DNA from: Monosporascus cannonballus
Lineage: Eukaryota; Ascomycota; Sordariomycetes; Xylariales
DNA: 64,000 nucleotides
Assembly (NCBI GenBank): GCA_004154925.1
Contig: QJNS01000114.1
Location: 124,001-188,000 of the forward strand
Direction: 5' to 3'
Made by a program: the position numbers and the translations under genes. Below are positions 12,996-24,808 of the stretch, piece after piece. Under the pieces are notes generated by a model. That model searched no databases. It saw nothing but the letters and a program-made list of their open reading frames with translations, and was not told where the DNA came from. Position 1 is the stretch's first letter. The number at the start of each line of letters is the position of its first letter.

Positions 12996-15900
12996 CTAGC
13001 GCCGCTCATACGGCCATTTGCCCGGCTCGAGTTTGAACACTGTGGGCTGCAGAATCGGGCCGCTGAATCGGCGCCGCTCGCTCTCGGAGGGGTTGCTGGA
13101 GCGACTCTCAGAACCACGCTCGGCCTCGGCGGCCCCTTTGGAGACATCTCTGGAGGCAACCCTAGCTTGATGCTGCTGAAACTGTGCTTGGCCCTGACCC
13201 CGGTGGCGATTGTTGACGCCCTGTCCCTGGCTCTGGCCCCGATTGTGGTGCCCATTCTGATTCAAAGCCCGTGCCTGGCCTTGGTTCTGGTTCTGAGTGC
13301 GGGCCTGGTCATTGATGCGAGTCTGGCCATGGGTCTCACTCTGGTCGAAGAACTCTTGTTGGTTCTGGTTCCCGTTTTGAGTCTGGCCCTGGGCCTGAGT
13401 TTGATCCGGGGTCTCGTTTGGGCCGGAGTTTTGATTAGGGTCGAAGAACTCGGCTTGTCCCTCTGGACAGCTGCGACGATAATCATCGGCATCACCACCG
13501 AAGTCGAATTCATGCGGCACCACGGCAGCGGCGGCCTGCCTCTGCTCCTCCGCGGCCCTAGCCTTCTCGACGAAGTCCTTGAAGAACTTCAAGCACTTGG
13601 CGATCTGGATGTGGTTGTCGGCGCTGGCGTCGATGAGGCCCATCATCCTCTGGATGTCGATGATGTGTTTGATGATGATGGCGTCGGGCAGACAGCACGT
13701 ACGCAGGCGGATGGTGCGCGCGTCGGACTTGACGGCGCCCAGCAAGCCCATGACGTGGGCGTCGCCCTTGGCGGCGGGGGTCCCGTAGAAACGGAAGTCG
13801 TCTGGCGCGTGCGCCATCACGAGGTCGATCTGCGTCTCGAGGTCGTACAGGAACCCAGTGACGCGCGGGCGACCCTTGGACTCCCACCAGTCCGCGATGC
13901 GCTTGAGCTTCGCCGCATTCAGCCGCCCCATGTTCAGCTGGGCCTTGATGTACGTATCGAGCGCCAGGCGGATCTCGAACTCCAGCTCGCAGTACAATAG
14001 ACTCTGTGCACGCGGATCCAGCGAAATACGCGCCTTCTGCACGACGTGGCGCGGGTTGTTTGTGGGTCGGCTACCAGTGCTCATAAAATCTTCAGTCCTC
14101 TCGATCTAGTAGAAGACGTCCTGTTAGTTCTGACGCTTGTAGATATATGTTTCATATGTTCCTTTGCGGAAAAGGGGGAGTGGGAGGGAGAAAGGGGGGT
14201 AGTTGGAGTGCAAAGACGGATCAAATATTTTACGGCTTGAGGAGTGGGAACGCTTACAAAATCGCGACCCCATTTCTTCATGCTGTCGATGAAACCAGGT
14301 TTCTTGGGCGTGGACTTCTTCTGTCCCTCGATCGCGGCGTTCTCAAGCCAGCCATTATCTCCAACCATAGTCTTAGTGCCCTTTCTCACATGACCCTCTC
14401 GTTCCAGCCAAGGCGTTAGGGGAGTGTAGGGCTCTGTCTCGCGGGCCGCCTGGATTTCGTTGATGGTCGGGGCCTTGGGAATACCTTGAGTCTCACTTGC
14501 TTCTTGGGGCTCATTAAGCATTGGGGGATCCGCCTTCGCATCCTCTTGCGGGGGGGGAGGATGAGGAGGCTCAGACTTGCTCTGCGAGCGAGCCGGGCCT
14601 CCGGCACCGGCTTTACTACCATTAGGCCCGTTCTGGCTCTGCTGCCACCGACTATAGTCCTCGAGGATGTCATCCCGCTCTCTCTGCATGCCAGCGTCAT
14701 CTCGCTGTCTCTGTATGCTAGCGATCGTGGGGATATGCAGTGGGCTAATCATGGCCGAGTCGGGGAAAGTAGTAGAGAGGTCGCTGCTGTACACCGAGGA
14801 GTTGTCGTCACCCATCACAGCGCTAAGGAGCCGAGCTTCCTCCGGTGAGCGAGGGATGTGTTCCCACTGGATTTCTCTCTTCCGATCCATAAGTTTGGCA
14901 TATCGCTCAGCGGCGACAACATCGATGTTAGGGGGTCTCGTTTTACTTTTAGCTTTAGAGCGAGCCGGCAAGGAAGGCTTCTGCGACGGCGGGGCGCCGG
15001 ACTGCTCAATAAAGTTCGTCATCGTGGTCATACGGCTGTCAGGGTGAGGATTGGCGGCGGTATGCTCCATTGGCTGATGAGGACGAGAATATCCAGGCGT
15101 GTATCCACGCTGCAGAACCGGCGATTCGCCGCGTAGGTGTCCAGTGGCATAGCTGTTTGGCTGACGACCTGGAGAACGACGGCGAGGATATTCTGTAATA
15201 TCCTCCTGCTTGTGGACTGGAGACAGGCGACGCAAGTGTCCAGTGGTATTCTTCGCTGGCTGACGAAGTGGTGACTCATAACGAATATATCCGGCAGTAT
15301 CTGCCTGCTGGCGGACAATAGGCTCGCCGTGAGGATATCCAGCAGCATACTTGGTTGCCTTATGGACCGGGGACCGACGATGAGGATATTCAGTGGAATG
15401 CCCGGGTTGCTGGGAAGATTGAGCCATTGCTTGATCCGCCTGCTGACGGACAAGAGGCTCACGGCGAGAGTAGGAAGCAGCATGCTCCTTCTCGCGAGCC
15501 GGTGACTGGCGACAAGAATATTCCGTAGAATACCCGGTCTGCTTGGAAGCTTGTGCCGGTGCTTGGTCCGCCTCCTGTACAGTGGGCTGGAGGAAGTCAA
15601 TGAGGCGCTTACGGGTACGTCCTCGCGCCGGCGCATCCCCACCGACGCCTTGCGTGCGCGGCAGGGGGGGAACCACGGTGGTATCCTCGTCGCCCCGGCC
15701 GTGGAGGAGATCCCGTAAAGCCACACGGGGCTGCGGCTGGTGCGGAGCATGTTGAAGACGAGGCATTGCGGCGGCTCGCTCCGGCAAGGTGTGAGTGCCG
15801 TCACCGTATGGAGCGGGAGCAGGGGACGGGTTGCGCAGCTGCTCTTGGTAGGTCTCCTGCTGCCTCAAATCCGAGCGATTGGACGAAACTCTTATGAGCT

Positions 15901-16253
15901 CCAGGGAGTCGCGGTGACTGGGAACCATGTTTGATCTATGCTTGGTTAGTATCGGGTCATTCACGTGTCGGAAGGGGGGAAACAGGAACTCACGTGGCCA
16001 GGAACTCGTTGGCTCCGGCATCAGCGAAGCCCCGCGAGATACGGGCGCTTCGGATATCATTATCAAAGCCCTCAAGAGCAGGACGTCTAGTCAGTTGATG
16101 AACTCGAGGAGCAACATAAGGGACAGATGAGCCTGGAATAAAACTAGTGTGGGAGGATGGTGGCGAATGTTGGGTACGATTCGCGCCGGTGGTGGCACTT
16201 CTCATACGTGATGAAGGGTATTGTCCCCTGAGCCGTAGCTGGTTCGAGGACAT
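12996..16253 (-). CDS. 1015-residue repeat-rich protein of unknown function
   Basis: Three exons, 15994-16253, 14258-15935 and 12996-14105, join in frame; intron 1 has a perfect TACTAAC branch site and intron 2 an AACTAAC. The second join matters: the last exon also has an ATG at 14084 that could be taken as a separate gene of 362 residues, but frame 14105-14085 is open and in phase. Residues ~1-215 are disordered; ~217-373 hold imperfect tandem repeats with RRSPVHK/GEPIVRQQ-like cores; ~400-645 are Pro/Glu-rich. Residues ~654-840 form a conserved-looking helical domain; ~845-960 are Gln/Asn-rich; the C-terminus is basic. No known domain recognised, function unknown. Two adjacent genes remain the alternative. 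Confidence 0.8.
15070..15545 (-). repeat. Coding imperfect tandem repeats, about 24 residues each
   Basis: Within the 1015-residue protein, roughly six units recur with alternating cores such as EYPHRRSPVHK, GYPHGEPIVRQQ, GHLRRLSPVHKQ, EYPRRRSPGRQ and GHLRGESPVLQ. Unit length varies slightly. The spaced Tyr/His-Arg-Ser-Pro pattern suggests duplicated phosphorylatable SP modules in a disordered region. Confidence 0.8.
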
Positions 16254-17454
16254 TTTTCCCGACTTAGAAACTGCAACAGCAGCAACAATCGTGTTAGAAG
16301 TCAGTAATGTGTTGTTATGGTTGCGTGATTGTGTGCTTTGCGGGGAAGAGACGTGTACGTATGAAGGTGGTCTTCGGGGGCAATGTCAAGCCAAGAATGC
16401 TTTGTTGTCAACAAGAAATCCAAGCTGCGGGTTTTCTAGTGAAGAAAATTGAGAGTATCGTCTACTAGAAGGACCTCGCACGAATCACGAACTGGAAGTA
16501 CGCATCAGCAAATCGTGAGTGTGTTCACGAGTTGCTGCGTAGGAAAGTTCTGGGGAAATAAGGAACTGGGTGCGTTTATCTTTGTGATGCGGAAATTTTG
16601 TAGATGAGAAGGATTTCTGGTGAAGGAAGTCACTCCATTGCTAGATAATGGATAGATCCGCTTTCAGAATGAAAACCTTGCTCATCGACAAGAAAACAAG
16701 GTCCCTGTGTGCCGGCAGAATCGACGATAGGGGTCCGGCGTTGTGCCCTCGAAGTTGGCGATAGGGGTCCGCTGTTTTACCCACGTATGTCAGCTGCTAC
16801 TCCACGTACGGGGCCACTCCCGGGATCCTGTACCTTCCAATAACTTGCGTTTACCTCCCTATGACTGCGTTGCTCAAGAAATGGGCATTCCTGCTGGGTT
16901 ACCTTCGTCCGTACCAGCCTTCAGAGGTCTATATTCGAAGAAGGCTATCCGCACCGCTATGAAGCAGGGCAACCATCCAGCTCTGCATGTATGGAAGCCA
17001 GAGGTAGTTGAGGTAGGGTTTCTGAGCTCTCTAAGTCTTCATGGGTATTGGTAAGGAGGCGCCTTAAGTGGCCTTATGAGGGAACTGGTGAAAGAGGTAG
17101 TAGAGTTGCCTCGTTCGTACAAACACAGGGTATGTAAGTGATCGCCGGTCACCAAGACCTCAAAGCTTTAGTATCTATCTAGCTTCCCTAGCTTTAAATG
17201 TGTTTCCAAGTACTCTAGTCCCGAGCCTGCTTCTAGATGCAATTGTTTCAACTGATCAGAGTGAGCCATTGAATAGCACTCATGAGATTGACTTGCATCT
17301 AACATAGAGCCCGCAACGAATTCCCTGCATTGGCCCATTGCATATGGACTGCCATTACCAGTCGTTGCAGGCCCCGTTGGCTAATTTGCTCAACACCTTC
17401 GACAATAAGCATCACATCCCATATATCAGACCTAAGCAATGGGTTCCACGGAAG
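16254..17454. other. Intergenic region, no gene seen
   Basis: Promoter side of the repeat-rich protein gene and 3' flank of the next minus-strand ORFs. No domain-bearing ORF found. Confidence 0.5.
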
Positions 17455-17903
17455 TCAGGAAGTGGATACCATGGGTTTTGCTGCACGCGGTGAACGTTCA
17501 ATGAGGGTATCTTTCCAGTGAGGGACAGGTAGGGCCAACTCCGTAGCATTATTGTAAAGAGGGAACTCGATATCCTTAAAAAGTAAAGGGTTGCGTTGTC
17601 GTGGGCGAGTGCTGCTAGCCGTTAGGGCGTAGTAGAATTCATCCGGCCGACCGCCACTCACTTCTCTGCTTCGGGTAACTCCCGCTCACAGGCGCTATCG
17701 GCTGTTGGCTCTGTCAGTGTTTCCGACACAGGAGTGCCCGCGTATCCTGACGCTGATGGCATGGCTGTTACAGTACTGTCAAGTGTATAGACCCGTGTTT
17801 CCGGTTCAGGCTCGTTCGTGCTATATGTGGGGTTATCAAGTCCTGCTGCTCGACTAGGGCTGCCGCTTCGACCATAGAATGAGTCGTCAACCATAAGAAT
17901 CAT
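17455..17903 (-). CDS. Small hypothetical protein or 3' end of the upstream ORF
   Basis: Exon 17662-17903 (start MILMVDDS) ends at a consensus donor GTGAGT and joins in frame to 17455-17614, or to 17455-17611 if the second nearby AG is used, giving 130-133 residues. The frame is also open upstream of this ATG, through a CT/TA microsatellite (17964-17984), so these exons could be the C-terminal part of the gene at 17975-18904. The sequence is Thr/Ser/Pro-rich with no recognised domain. Confidence 0.45.
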
Positions 17904-17963
17904 GGCTTGCCTTTTGCTTGGTGATCCCAGGGGGTTGGACGAGCCTTTGGCTCTTCCGTCTGT

Positions 17964-17984
17964 CCTCTCTCTCTCTATATATAT
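17964..17984. repeat. CT/TA dinucleotide microsatellite
   Basis: (CT)n directly followed by (TA)n, at the 3' end of the hypothetical ORF 17975-18904. Length changes here would switch the reading frame of that gene. Confidence 0.75.
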
Positions 17985-18904
17985 GGTGGAAGCAACTCGC
18001 CTTCTGCACCTTCAGGGGCGCCGACATCAAATATTCGAATGGTAATGATCGGCTCGCGGCGTCGCCATTGGTAGTCTAGTCCGCCGTCGAAGCCTAGCTG
18101 AGGCGTGAACGGGCCTCGGAAACACCAGTGAGATGGTGTTGCTAATAAGCCAGTATTTGCCGCTCCGATATTCGTGTCCGAGATGGCGTTTGGTACTTTG
18201 CAACCATTTGGAAGGGGTACAGAGATAGGTTCTACCTCAAGCCGCCGGTCTCCGGACAGAGAACCTGCTTCGTAAAGCCAACTGCGTCGCCTTTGTTCCA
18301 TCACGACCCCCTTTTTATGCCAAACAAGCTTTTTCGCCAGCCGGCTGAATGAGACGACCCCGAAAGAAAAGTGGCGGAGTTTGTTGGGTTGAACCGAGTC
18401 AGTAATTGTACCCGTTGCTGCCAGTGGAGAGAGTCCGCTCGGAGGATCAGATGAATCGACTGGTATTTCATGCTCCTCTACAAGCCTTCCCTTTCTGCCA
18501 TACTCTAAGTTCCACTGCATCTCGTGGAATTCCCTTGGGGTCGGACTCCGTAATGTGGGAGTGCCTTCGCTGTGGGACGACACATAGAGAGTGTGGTCGA
18601 TGAGCCAAGCTTTCTTGTTGCGTATGCAACTTGGGTCAAAGGATGATCGCTCAGTCGAGGGCGACGAGTCGGAGAGCACAAATGGGTATCTCTGAGGGTG
18701 CTCCGAGCGCCACCGTGCAAGGGCTCCCGTTGGGACGATGGATGGCGTGATGGTCGTCATATGGGGGACGTGGGGAAGCTCAAAGTCAGCCTGGTCATGG
18801 CTGTTAGCAAATGCCTTCCTGAAGTATTGGTAAGCGGGTGAGTATTCTGACGCATCTATACATATGATCATGCCTCCATCGCTAAAAGGCAGCTCCTGGG
18901 TCAT
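17975..18904 (-). CDS. Hypothetical protein, possibly frameshifted at its 5' end
   Basis: An open frame of 309 codons with a balanced, protein-like composition and no recognised domain. The first ATG (MTQELPF) may not be the natural start. In another frame, 18886-19043 reads as well-formed protein (including LREHLGDENLDLAEG and LYELIEIDCEHTDDPG) and stops within the TTTT run at 18884-18887. Dropping one T would fuse the two frames exactly. The 3' end is also odd, since it stops inside a TA microsatellite. Either this is a decaying gene, or the assembly has homopolymer errors, or the model has introns I did not resolve. Confidence 0.5.
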   Translation of the reverse strand: MTQELPFSDGGMIICIDASEYSPAYQYFRKAFANSHDQADFELPHVPHMTTITPSIVPTGALARWRSEHPQRYPFVLSDSSPSTERSSFDPSCIRNKKAWLIDHTLYVSSHSEGTPTLRSPTPREFHEMQWNLEYGRKGRLVEEHEIPVDSSDPPSGLSPLAATGTITDSVQPNKLRHFSFGVVSFSRLAKKLVWHKKGVVMEQRRRSWLYEAGSLSGDRRLEVEPISVPLPNGCKVPNAISDTNIGAANTGLLATPSHWCFRGPFTPQLGFDGGLDYQWRRREPIITIRIFDVGAPEGAEGELLPPYI

Positions 18905-19043
18905 CGGTATGCTCGCAGTCGATCTCTATAAGTTCGTAGAGTACGCCCTCTGCGAGATCAAGGTTCTCATCACCAAGATGTTCTCGCAAAACCAAGAAGA
19001 AGATCTTATCACTAGTCAATAGATGTGGCATGGCAAGTGTCGG
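18886..19043 (-). pseudogene. Out-of-frame 5' segment of the preceding ORF
   Basis: Starts with ATG at about 19043 (MPHLLTSDK) and reads about 50 residues of acidic, protein-like sequence before a TAG created in the T-run at 18884-18887. Further upstream (19070-19145) another frame reads CRNVLVRYCAHIPRNYQYKD, suggesting more exons of the same gene, but I could not find splice sites that keep frame. Confidence 0.35.
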
Positions 19044-20904
19044 TGACAAACCTGTGGAATCCCGTCTTTATATTGATAGTTCCTCGGAATATGGGCGCAA
19101 TACCTCACAAGCACGTTGCGACATTCTGGGACGAGTATGTTAGTCACTCAGCTATCGTGCCTCGTAGACTCATCTGTCGCTAGCCTACTGTTTTCGTCAT
19201 AGCCGGCTCGACCTCGACTGCGTGATCCTGAATGCTTAGGTGTTATAACAGAGAGGCCGTTTCCAGTTACAGGATCATGTGCAGTTGAACTTGCAATAGA
19301 TGCGAAGTCCCGCACAGTTACAACCCCTAAACCTCTTCGCCGGCGGAGGATGGTGGGTGCCACGGGGGACGCCGAACAAAGTCTCGGTTCCATTTACCAC
19401 CTGCTGTGATAATGCTGGTTTACGGCATTCATGTTATGTATATGCAACGATGATAGCAGGATCGCCGTCTTGTGCCTCGGAGCCGTAGCGGTATACAAAA
19501 ATGGGGATTCGCACACCGGAGGAGGGCCGCGTTGAAGAGGCCGTCCTGTTCAAGGGGGTCGCTTGGAATCAGCTTTCTCGAGCATCCACACGAAAGCAGA
19601 TAGTCATTGCTCAGCAAACACCACAGTTGATGGCATTTATGACTCTCAAGGGCAGTAATCAGTAGCTGGCGGACGAGAAGAGCCAGGGGCATAAGAGTGA
19701 GCGAATGAAGTACGCATTTTGAATTCGAGAATTCGAGTCAAAAAAGCAATCCGCGTCGTTGCCATATTCTCCTGCCCTCTATAGAGTTGGAAAACTCGAA
19801 CCTGCCCTGCTCAATTCTAATTAGGAGATCATCCCTTCCAAGGGTACTGAGCTACGTCTGCGCCTGCCTCACGAAGACTCTGGGATGCTGACACGCTGAG
19901 CTTTCAGGGGATTCCAATGTTCGTTTCTCAATTTACCAGCCTACGTAACATATACCGGCTGTCTATGTAAGTCGGATGGCACTCCAGCCAATTCTCTAAG
20001 TGTGCGCTGCTCTTGGCGATATCATCGATTTGCCGAAGTAGCGATGCATCTTTGCACTCGAATTTTCGTCGAGCAGAAAGGCGCTGATTGGATGCAGGCA
20101 AAGTATGAAATCGTCGGACAACGCTCTCTGCTATTGGCAGTGTCGATGGGAAATGCTCTCTTCCTCGGTCGGAAGATAGGCCGAGATTGAAAGAGGCCCG
20201 AGCTGCTTCCAAGGTTGTCTCGTGACCAATCGCATTCTGATTAAGGCTGGCATCTTGTCTAACAGATAGCAAAGCCGGAACTACTTCCCGAACTTGCCCC
20301 ATCAGTGTGTGTGCCCCACCAACGGCCCCTCCCTCATTGCCGTGTTGACATCCCGGGGTTGCTGAGGCTTATGCTAGGCGTTGTTAACAGTAGCGGATAA
20401 CAGGATGGGGAAGCTCCAGGCCTTCAGCAAAACAACATCGTATAATCAAAACACGGCCAACGAATCAACACCGCCGTTTCTGGGTCTTGCGGAGCTGCTG
20501 ATGTGATTACGACAATGATGGTGAGACACCGACATTGCAAGCTCAACTTCCGGGTCTTTGGAGCCGAGGGTTCGTGCGAAGCTATGCTGGACCTTTAGGG
20601 TTAGTCCGTACGGCCTATCCGCTCACGAGTGCCGTCCTCCAGGAGCGCTGGGGAATAGTGTCACCCCCAGCTTGGTGATCTCTACCTGACGACCGCAGTT
20701 TTAGGTAACGAATTCGTGTGGCAATATCTTCAGCGGAGAAAAAAAAAAGTTAGTATGCAGAGATACTCCAGGTTTTCAATTATATAACATCTCACGTTCC
20801 TCTGTTCCTATAGGTTAGCCTTGCAACACCATACCTTCATCAGGGGAATACACACCTGGTCTGTCTTGTGTCCTGTTTTCTAAATCAACCGTCATCCCGC
20901 CGAA
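19044..20904. other. Intergenic region with unsupported ORFs
   Basis: Upstream of the FAD monooxygenase. A minus-strand ORF at 19928-20302 (124 residues) and one at 19148-19393 have no recognisable domain and no clear splice partners. A TATATAA lies at 20781, about 124 bases before the monooxygenase ATG, and may be its TATA element. Confidence 0.45.
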
Positions 20905-22992
20905 ATGGAGAGCCAGCCGCCTGGACAGCCCAGTCCAGTATATTATGATATAGGTGAGCCCTACGCAAACTTGACCTAGCCAGTACTGATCAATCGCTAG
21001 TCATTGTGGGAGCTGGTCCGGTTGGCCTTATGCTCTCGACATGTCTTGCGAGGTGGGGTTACAAGGTCAAACATATCGACAATAGAGCCGAGCCGACACC
21101 TACGGGACGTGCAGACGGGATTCAGCCTCGGTCCTTGGATCTGTTGCGCAATATGGGACTGAAGTCCGCCATTATGGCGCATAATCCCGCAAGAGTCTTC
21201 GAGGTAGCCTTTTGGGATCCCCCGAAGGAGGGAAAAGGCATTGTTAGGACAGGAACCTGGGCAAGTTGTCCATCCTTTATTGATGCTCGGTATCCGTTCA
21301 CCACGCTCCTGCATCAAGGCCTCATTGAGCGCGTGTTTATCACAGACCTGGAGAAACACGGGGTCAAACTCCAACGGCCATGGTCCATCAAAGGCTTCAA
21401 ATCGGACGACAAAGAAAACCCAGACTACCCTGTCGAGGTTGATATAGAGCACGTGGATGGCGCGGCTCGAGAAACGGTGCGAGCCAAGTACCTGTTCAGC
21501 GGCGAGGGAGCGCGCTCGTTTGTGAGGGATAAACTGGGGATAGAAATTACCCATAAGGATCCCATATCACACGTATGGGGAGTTATGGATGGTGTTGTGG
21601 AGACTGACTTCCCAGATATCAAGGTTGGTAGTTCGTGAGCTATGTCGCGGATCAAGCAGCTAACAGTACCCAGATGAAATGCACAATACACTCAGAACAT
21701 GGCTCAATCATGGTCATACCCCGAGAGAATAATATGGTCCGACTATACATCCAAATTGCTTCGTCGACGGATCCGGATTGGAATCCCCGCAAGACAGCAA
21801 CAGTGCAAGAGGTCCAGGCATCAGCAAAGAAGATCCTTAGGCCATATTCTATTGAGTGGGAACGAGTAGAATGGTATTCCGTCTATCCTATCGGCCAGGG
21901 TATTGCCGGCAAGTATACACTCGATCATCGAGTGTTTCTTGGGGGTGACGCCTGCCACACACATAGCGCAAGTAGCTAGCTTTCAACCCTGTGCAAGGTA
22001 AACTGCTTACCATGCTATAGCCCAAAGCCGGCCAAGGAATGAACACGGCATTCCTAGATGCCCAGAATCTCGCCTGGAAGATCCACGCCGTTGAAGCCGG
22101 CTTCGCAGATCGGACACTCCTTACGACCTATGAACCGGAGCGGCGAGCGGTCGCTGAAAGTCTCTTAGACTTCGATAACCGGTACGCCAAGCTATTCTCG
22201 CAAAGACCACCGGCCGCGAGAGAGGTCCAAGCCGCGTCAAATCATACGACCGGTAGCGCAACTGAAGAGAATGAATTCATCAAGACGTTCAAGGAGTCGT
22301 GTGAATTCACCAGCGGCTACGGCGTGGCCTACGGGCCCAATTTCCTCAACTGGTCTCCGTCCCACCCTGCGCAATCCCCCCTAGTCCTCACTTATCCCGA
22401 AGACACCAGACTGCAACCCGGTCACCTCATGATCAACGCGGACGTGACCCGCGTAGTTGACGCCAACTTCGTGCACCTAGACCAGCAGATCCCTCTGAAC
22501 GGCTCGTTCCGGATCTACGTGTTCGCGGGGAGGCCGTCGCCCACCACACAAAAAGCCCTGGGGGATCTCGCCTCCCACGCCGGCAAGGGGCGCTCCTTTC
22601 TCACGTCGTACCTGCGTCCGGACCTCGGCGACGTCGGCCACCGCGAGACCCTTAACCCGCACAGCCTGTTCTTCACTCTCTGCACGGTGTTCGCGGCCCC
22701 CCGTGCGAGCATCGAGATTGGCCGCGACGTCCCCCCCCTGCTGGCGCGGTACCGGGATCTCGTGTTCGCGGACGACCGCTTCGACCGCCGCGTCCCCGAC
22801 GCGAAGGCGGCCGCGCACGCCAAGATGGGCCTCGATCCCGAGAGGGGCGGCGTTGTTGTCGTGCGGCCCGATGGGTACGTCGGGATTGTGGTCCGCCTAG
22901 TAGAGGGCAGCGGCACGGTTGACGTGTTGAACGAGTATTTCAGTTCTTTCTGCACGAGGAAGCTGAGAGGTGGGCATAGGGCGCTGTTGTGA
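20905..22992 (+). CDS. FAD-dependent aromatic monooxygenase (phenol 2-monooxygenase type)
   Basis: Flavoprotein hydroxylase using NAD(P)H and O2 on an aromatic substrate. Exons 20905-20953, 21001-21623, 21674-21967 and 22021-22992 join in frame to 645 residues, typical of the family. The FAD ADP-binding motif [10 protein letters not shown] (residues ~17-26) spans intron 1. The second FAD motif [17 protein letters not shown] (from ~314) spans intron 3, which must use a GC donor (GCAAGT at 21968) with an AG at 22019-22020; no GT donor keeps frame. The C-terminal ~200 residues fit the phenol-hydroxylase dimerisation (thioredoxin-like) domain. The last exon is markedly more GC-rich than the first two. 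The substrate cannot be told; no pathway genes lie nearby. Confidence 0.92.
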
Positions 22993-24808
22993 GGTATCGG
23001 TGGGGCGTGTGGGACCTTACCTAGGCTGATTGGCTATAGAGATGGACGATAGTACTAAACTGTCGGAACCTCGGCTTTGCTACTCCCTTTGATGACTTTG
23101 GTTCTGGTTTGGTCGAGCACTACCGGCGTGTCTAGAGATGGTAGCAGAACGGGCTTTGGAAAGATAGCCAAGTACTGTTAGAGCACGGTATTGGTTCGAT
23201 CTGACAGCATAGAATGGAGAATACCCATAATAAGCCTCGCCGGGCGAGCATCCCAGTTTCCGCTCTTCCCGTAGCCTTCCTAGCGTTTGGTCAGAGCAGA
23301 TAGATCGGGATGGGCAGCCACCCAAGTATGAGGGCCGGAGTAAAGGGATACCGGGATTGGTATGGAAGACTACGCGGTTAGCTAGCTAATGCTCTACCTC
23401 CATATGTATCTGAAAGGGGATTTCCCGTATGGTTGACTTGCTAGATATGGAGGCTGGCATTGTAGCCCCAACGAGCAACCCCTCTTACACTCCTCGGGAG
23501 CCTGATTACTAGCAGCGTTCCCCTTCCGCTCTAACGAGCGACGCAGCATTGGCTGCGCATCTATCATTCCTGGCACGATATTCACTGCACGCCTCGTATA
23601 TCTACTCCTTCCCTACGCCCATGCTACAACCAGATTTTCTCTGTTATACGATGTACGCACCCTCCAAACCCTCTATGCGGCACTTGCATGCCTGCCTCCC
23701 CCCCCACACACACACTCCGCACGAACGGGTGAAGGAAGGAGAAAAACAGCGTGGCAGAGGGAAACTTACCTTACCTAAGACAGTAGTACTCGAGCTGTCA
23801 ATAGATCCTCATGTTGCCTCTGGGATCCGGAGCTAATCATCCTTCTAACCGAGACCAACACCGCATCCCTAAGAGCCTTTTTTTTTTCATGAGACCCACT
23901 CGACCTAAGCGTCCTGAGCTCCTTGAAAAATCCCTATGTCGTAATCTCTTCAAGACACCCCCTATTCTCCGGCCGTTTCTGCTCTTTTCAGCTCCTCTTC
24001 TCCGGCGCGCGGCATGAAAGGACGACGGAGGCGTATTTTACGGGCGGTCGTCCTCACGTAAGGAACCGCATGCCACTAAGGCGGGGGGTTTGTAAGGGAC
24101 AACCTCACTCCACGCCACGTCCACGATGCCTCGGCCGAAGTGCCGGTTCCCAAGTCGTATTCCCTAGCCCGGCGACACCGAACCCAGCACGTTAACTGGT
24201 AAAGCGGGCTACCCCAAGTTGCGTATGATAGGAACCACGTGCTCACCGGCGTGAGGCCAGCGCCCTCCACGCAGCTGCCGGTAGAGTGTCCGCTCGTGGC
24301 ATGATAGCGCCAGATTGCTCAGGTCGTCTAATTTCGTTCCCGTACCCCGATGAGTTCAAATGATGGCACTCAAAATTAGCCAAGCGCGCAAAGCTTAGGA
24401 GTGGAATGGCACTCTCAGAATCAATATGTGGTCCTTTATTGGGAGCTAGTAATGCAAGATGGGGGGATCGCTAGACCCGAGATATAAAACCTGTTTAATC
24501 AAGCCTAAACGGAAAACGTAATATCTGGCTTAAACATATGACACATGATATTGACGCTCAGACCAATCATGTTTCATATGCTAGACGGCAACAGGATGAA
24601 AATTATAATCATATGACTGCATTCGAGCACTTCAATCCTAGTAACTGGCCCTCTCTTGCCCTCTCCTCTATCCTTCTAATTTCGAATAACAGGGTGCTGA
24701 CCGAATCCTCTGAGTGGTAAAGCACTAACCGAACCCCTCTGGGGTTTCCAACCAACTCCTTAGACGCCTAACGTGCTAATCATACCAGTCATGTCTGCCT
24801 CGAATCAC
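22993..24808. other. Intergenic region, no gene seen
   Basis: Convergent gap between the monooxygenase (+) and ulp1 (-). Short ORFs only; a C-rich run occurs near 23700 and a T-run near 23880. No tRNA or repeat structure recognised. Confidence 0.55.

Noticed and set aside
12975..14000. 341-codon plus-strand ORF
   Set aside because: Antisense shadow of the last exon of the repeat-rich protein; leucine-rich run reflects the Gln/Asn codons on the true strand.
23700..24300. Possible structured RNA in a GC-rich intergenic stretch
   Set aside because: No consistent long hairpin or known RNA motif could be traced by eye.
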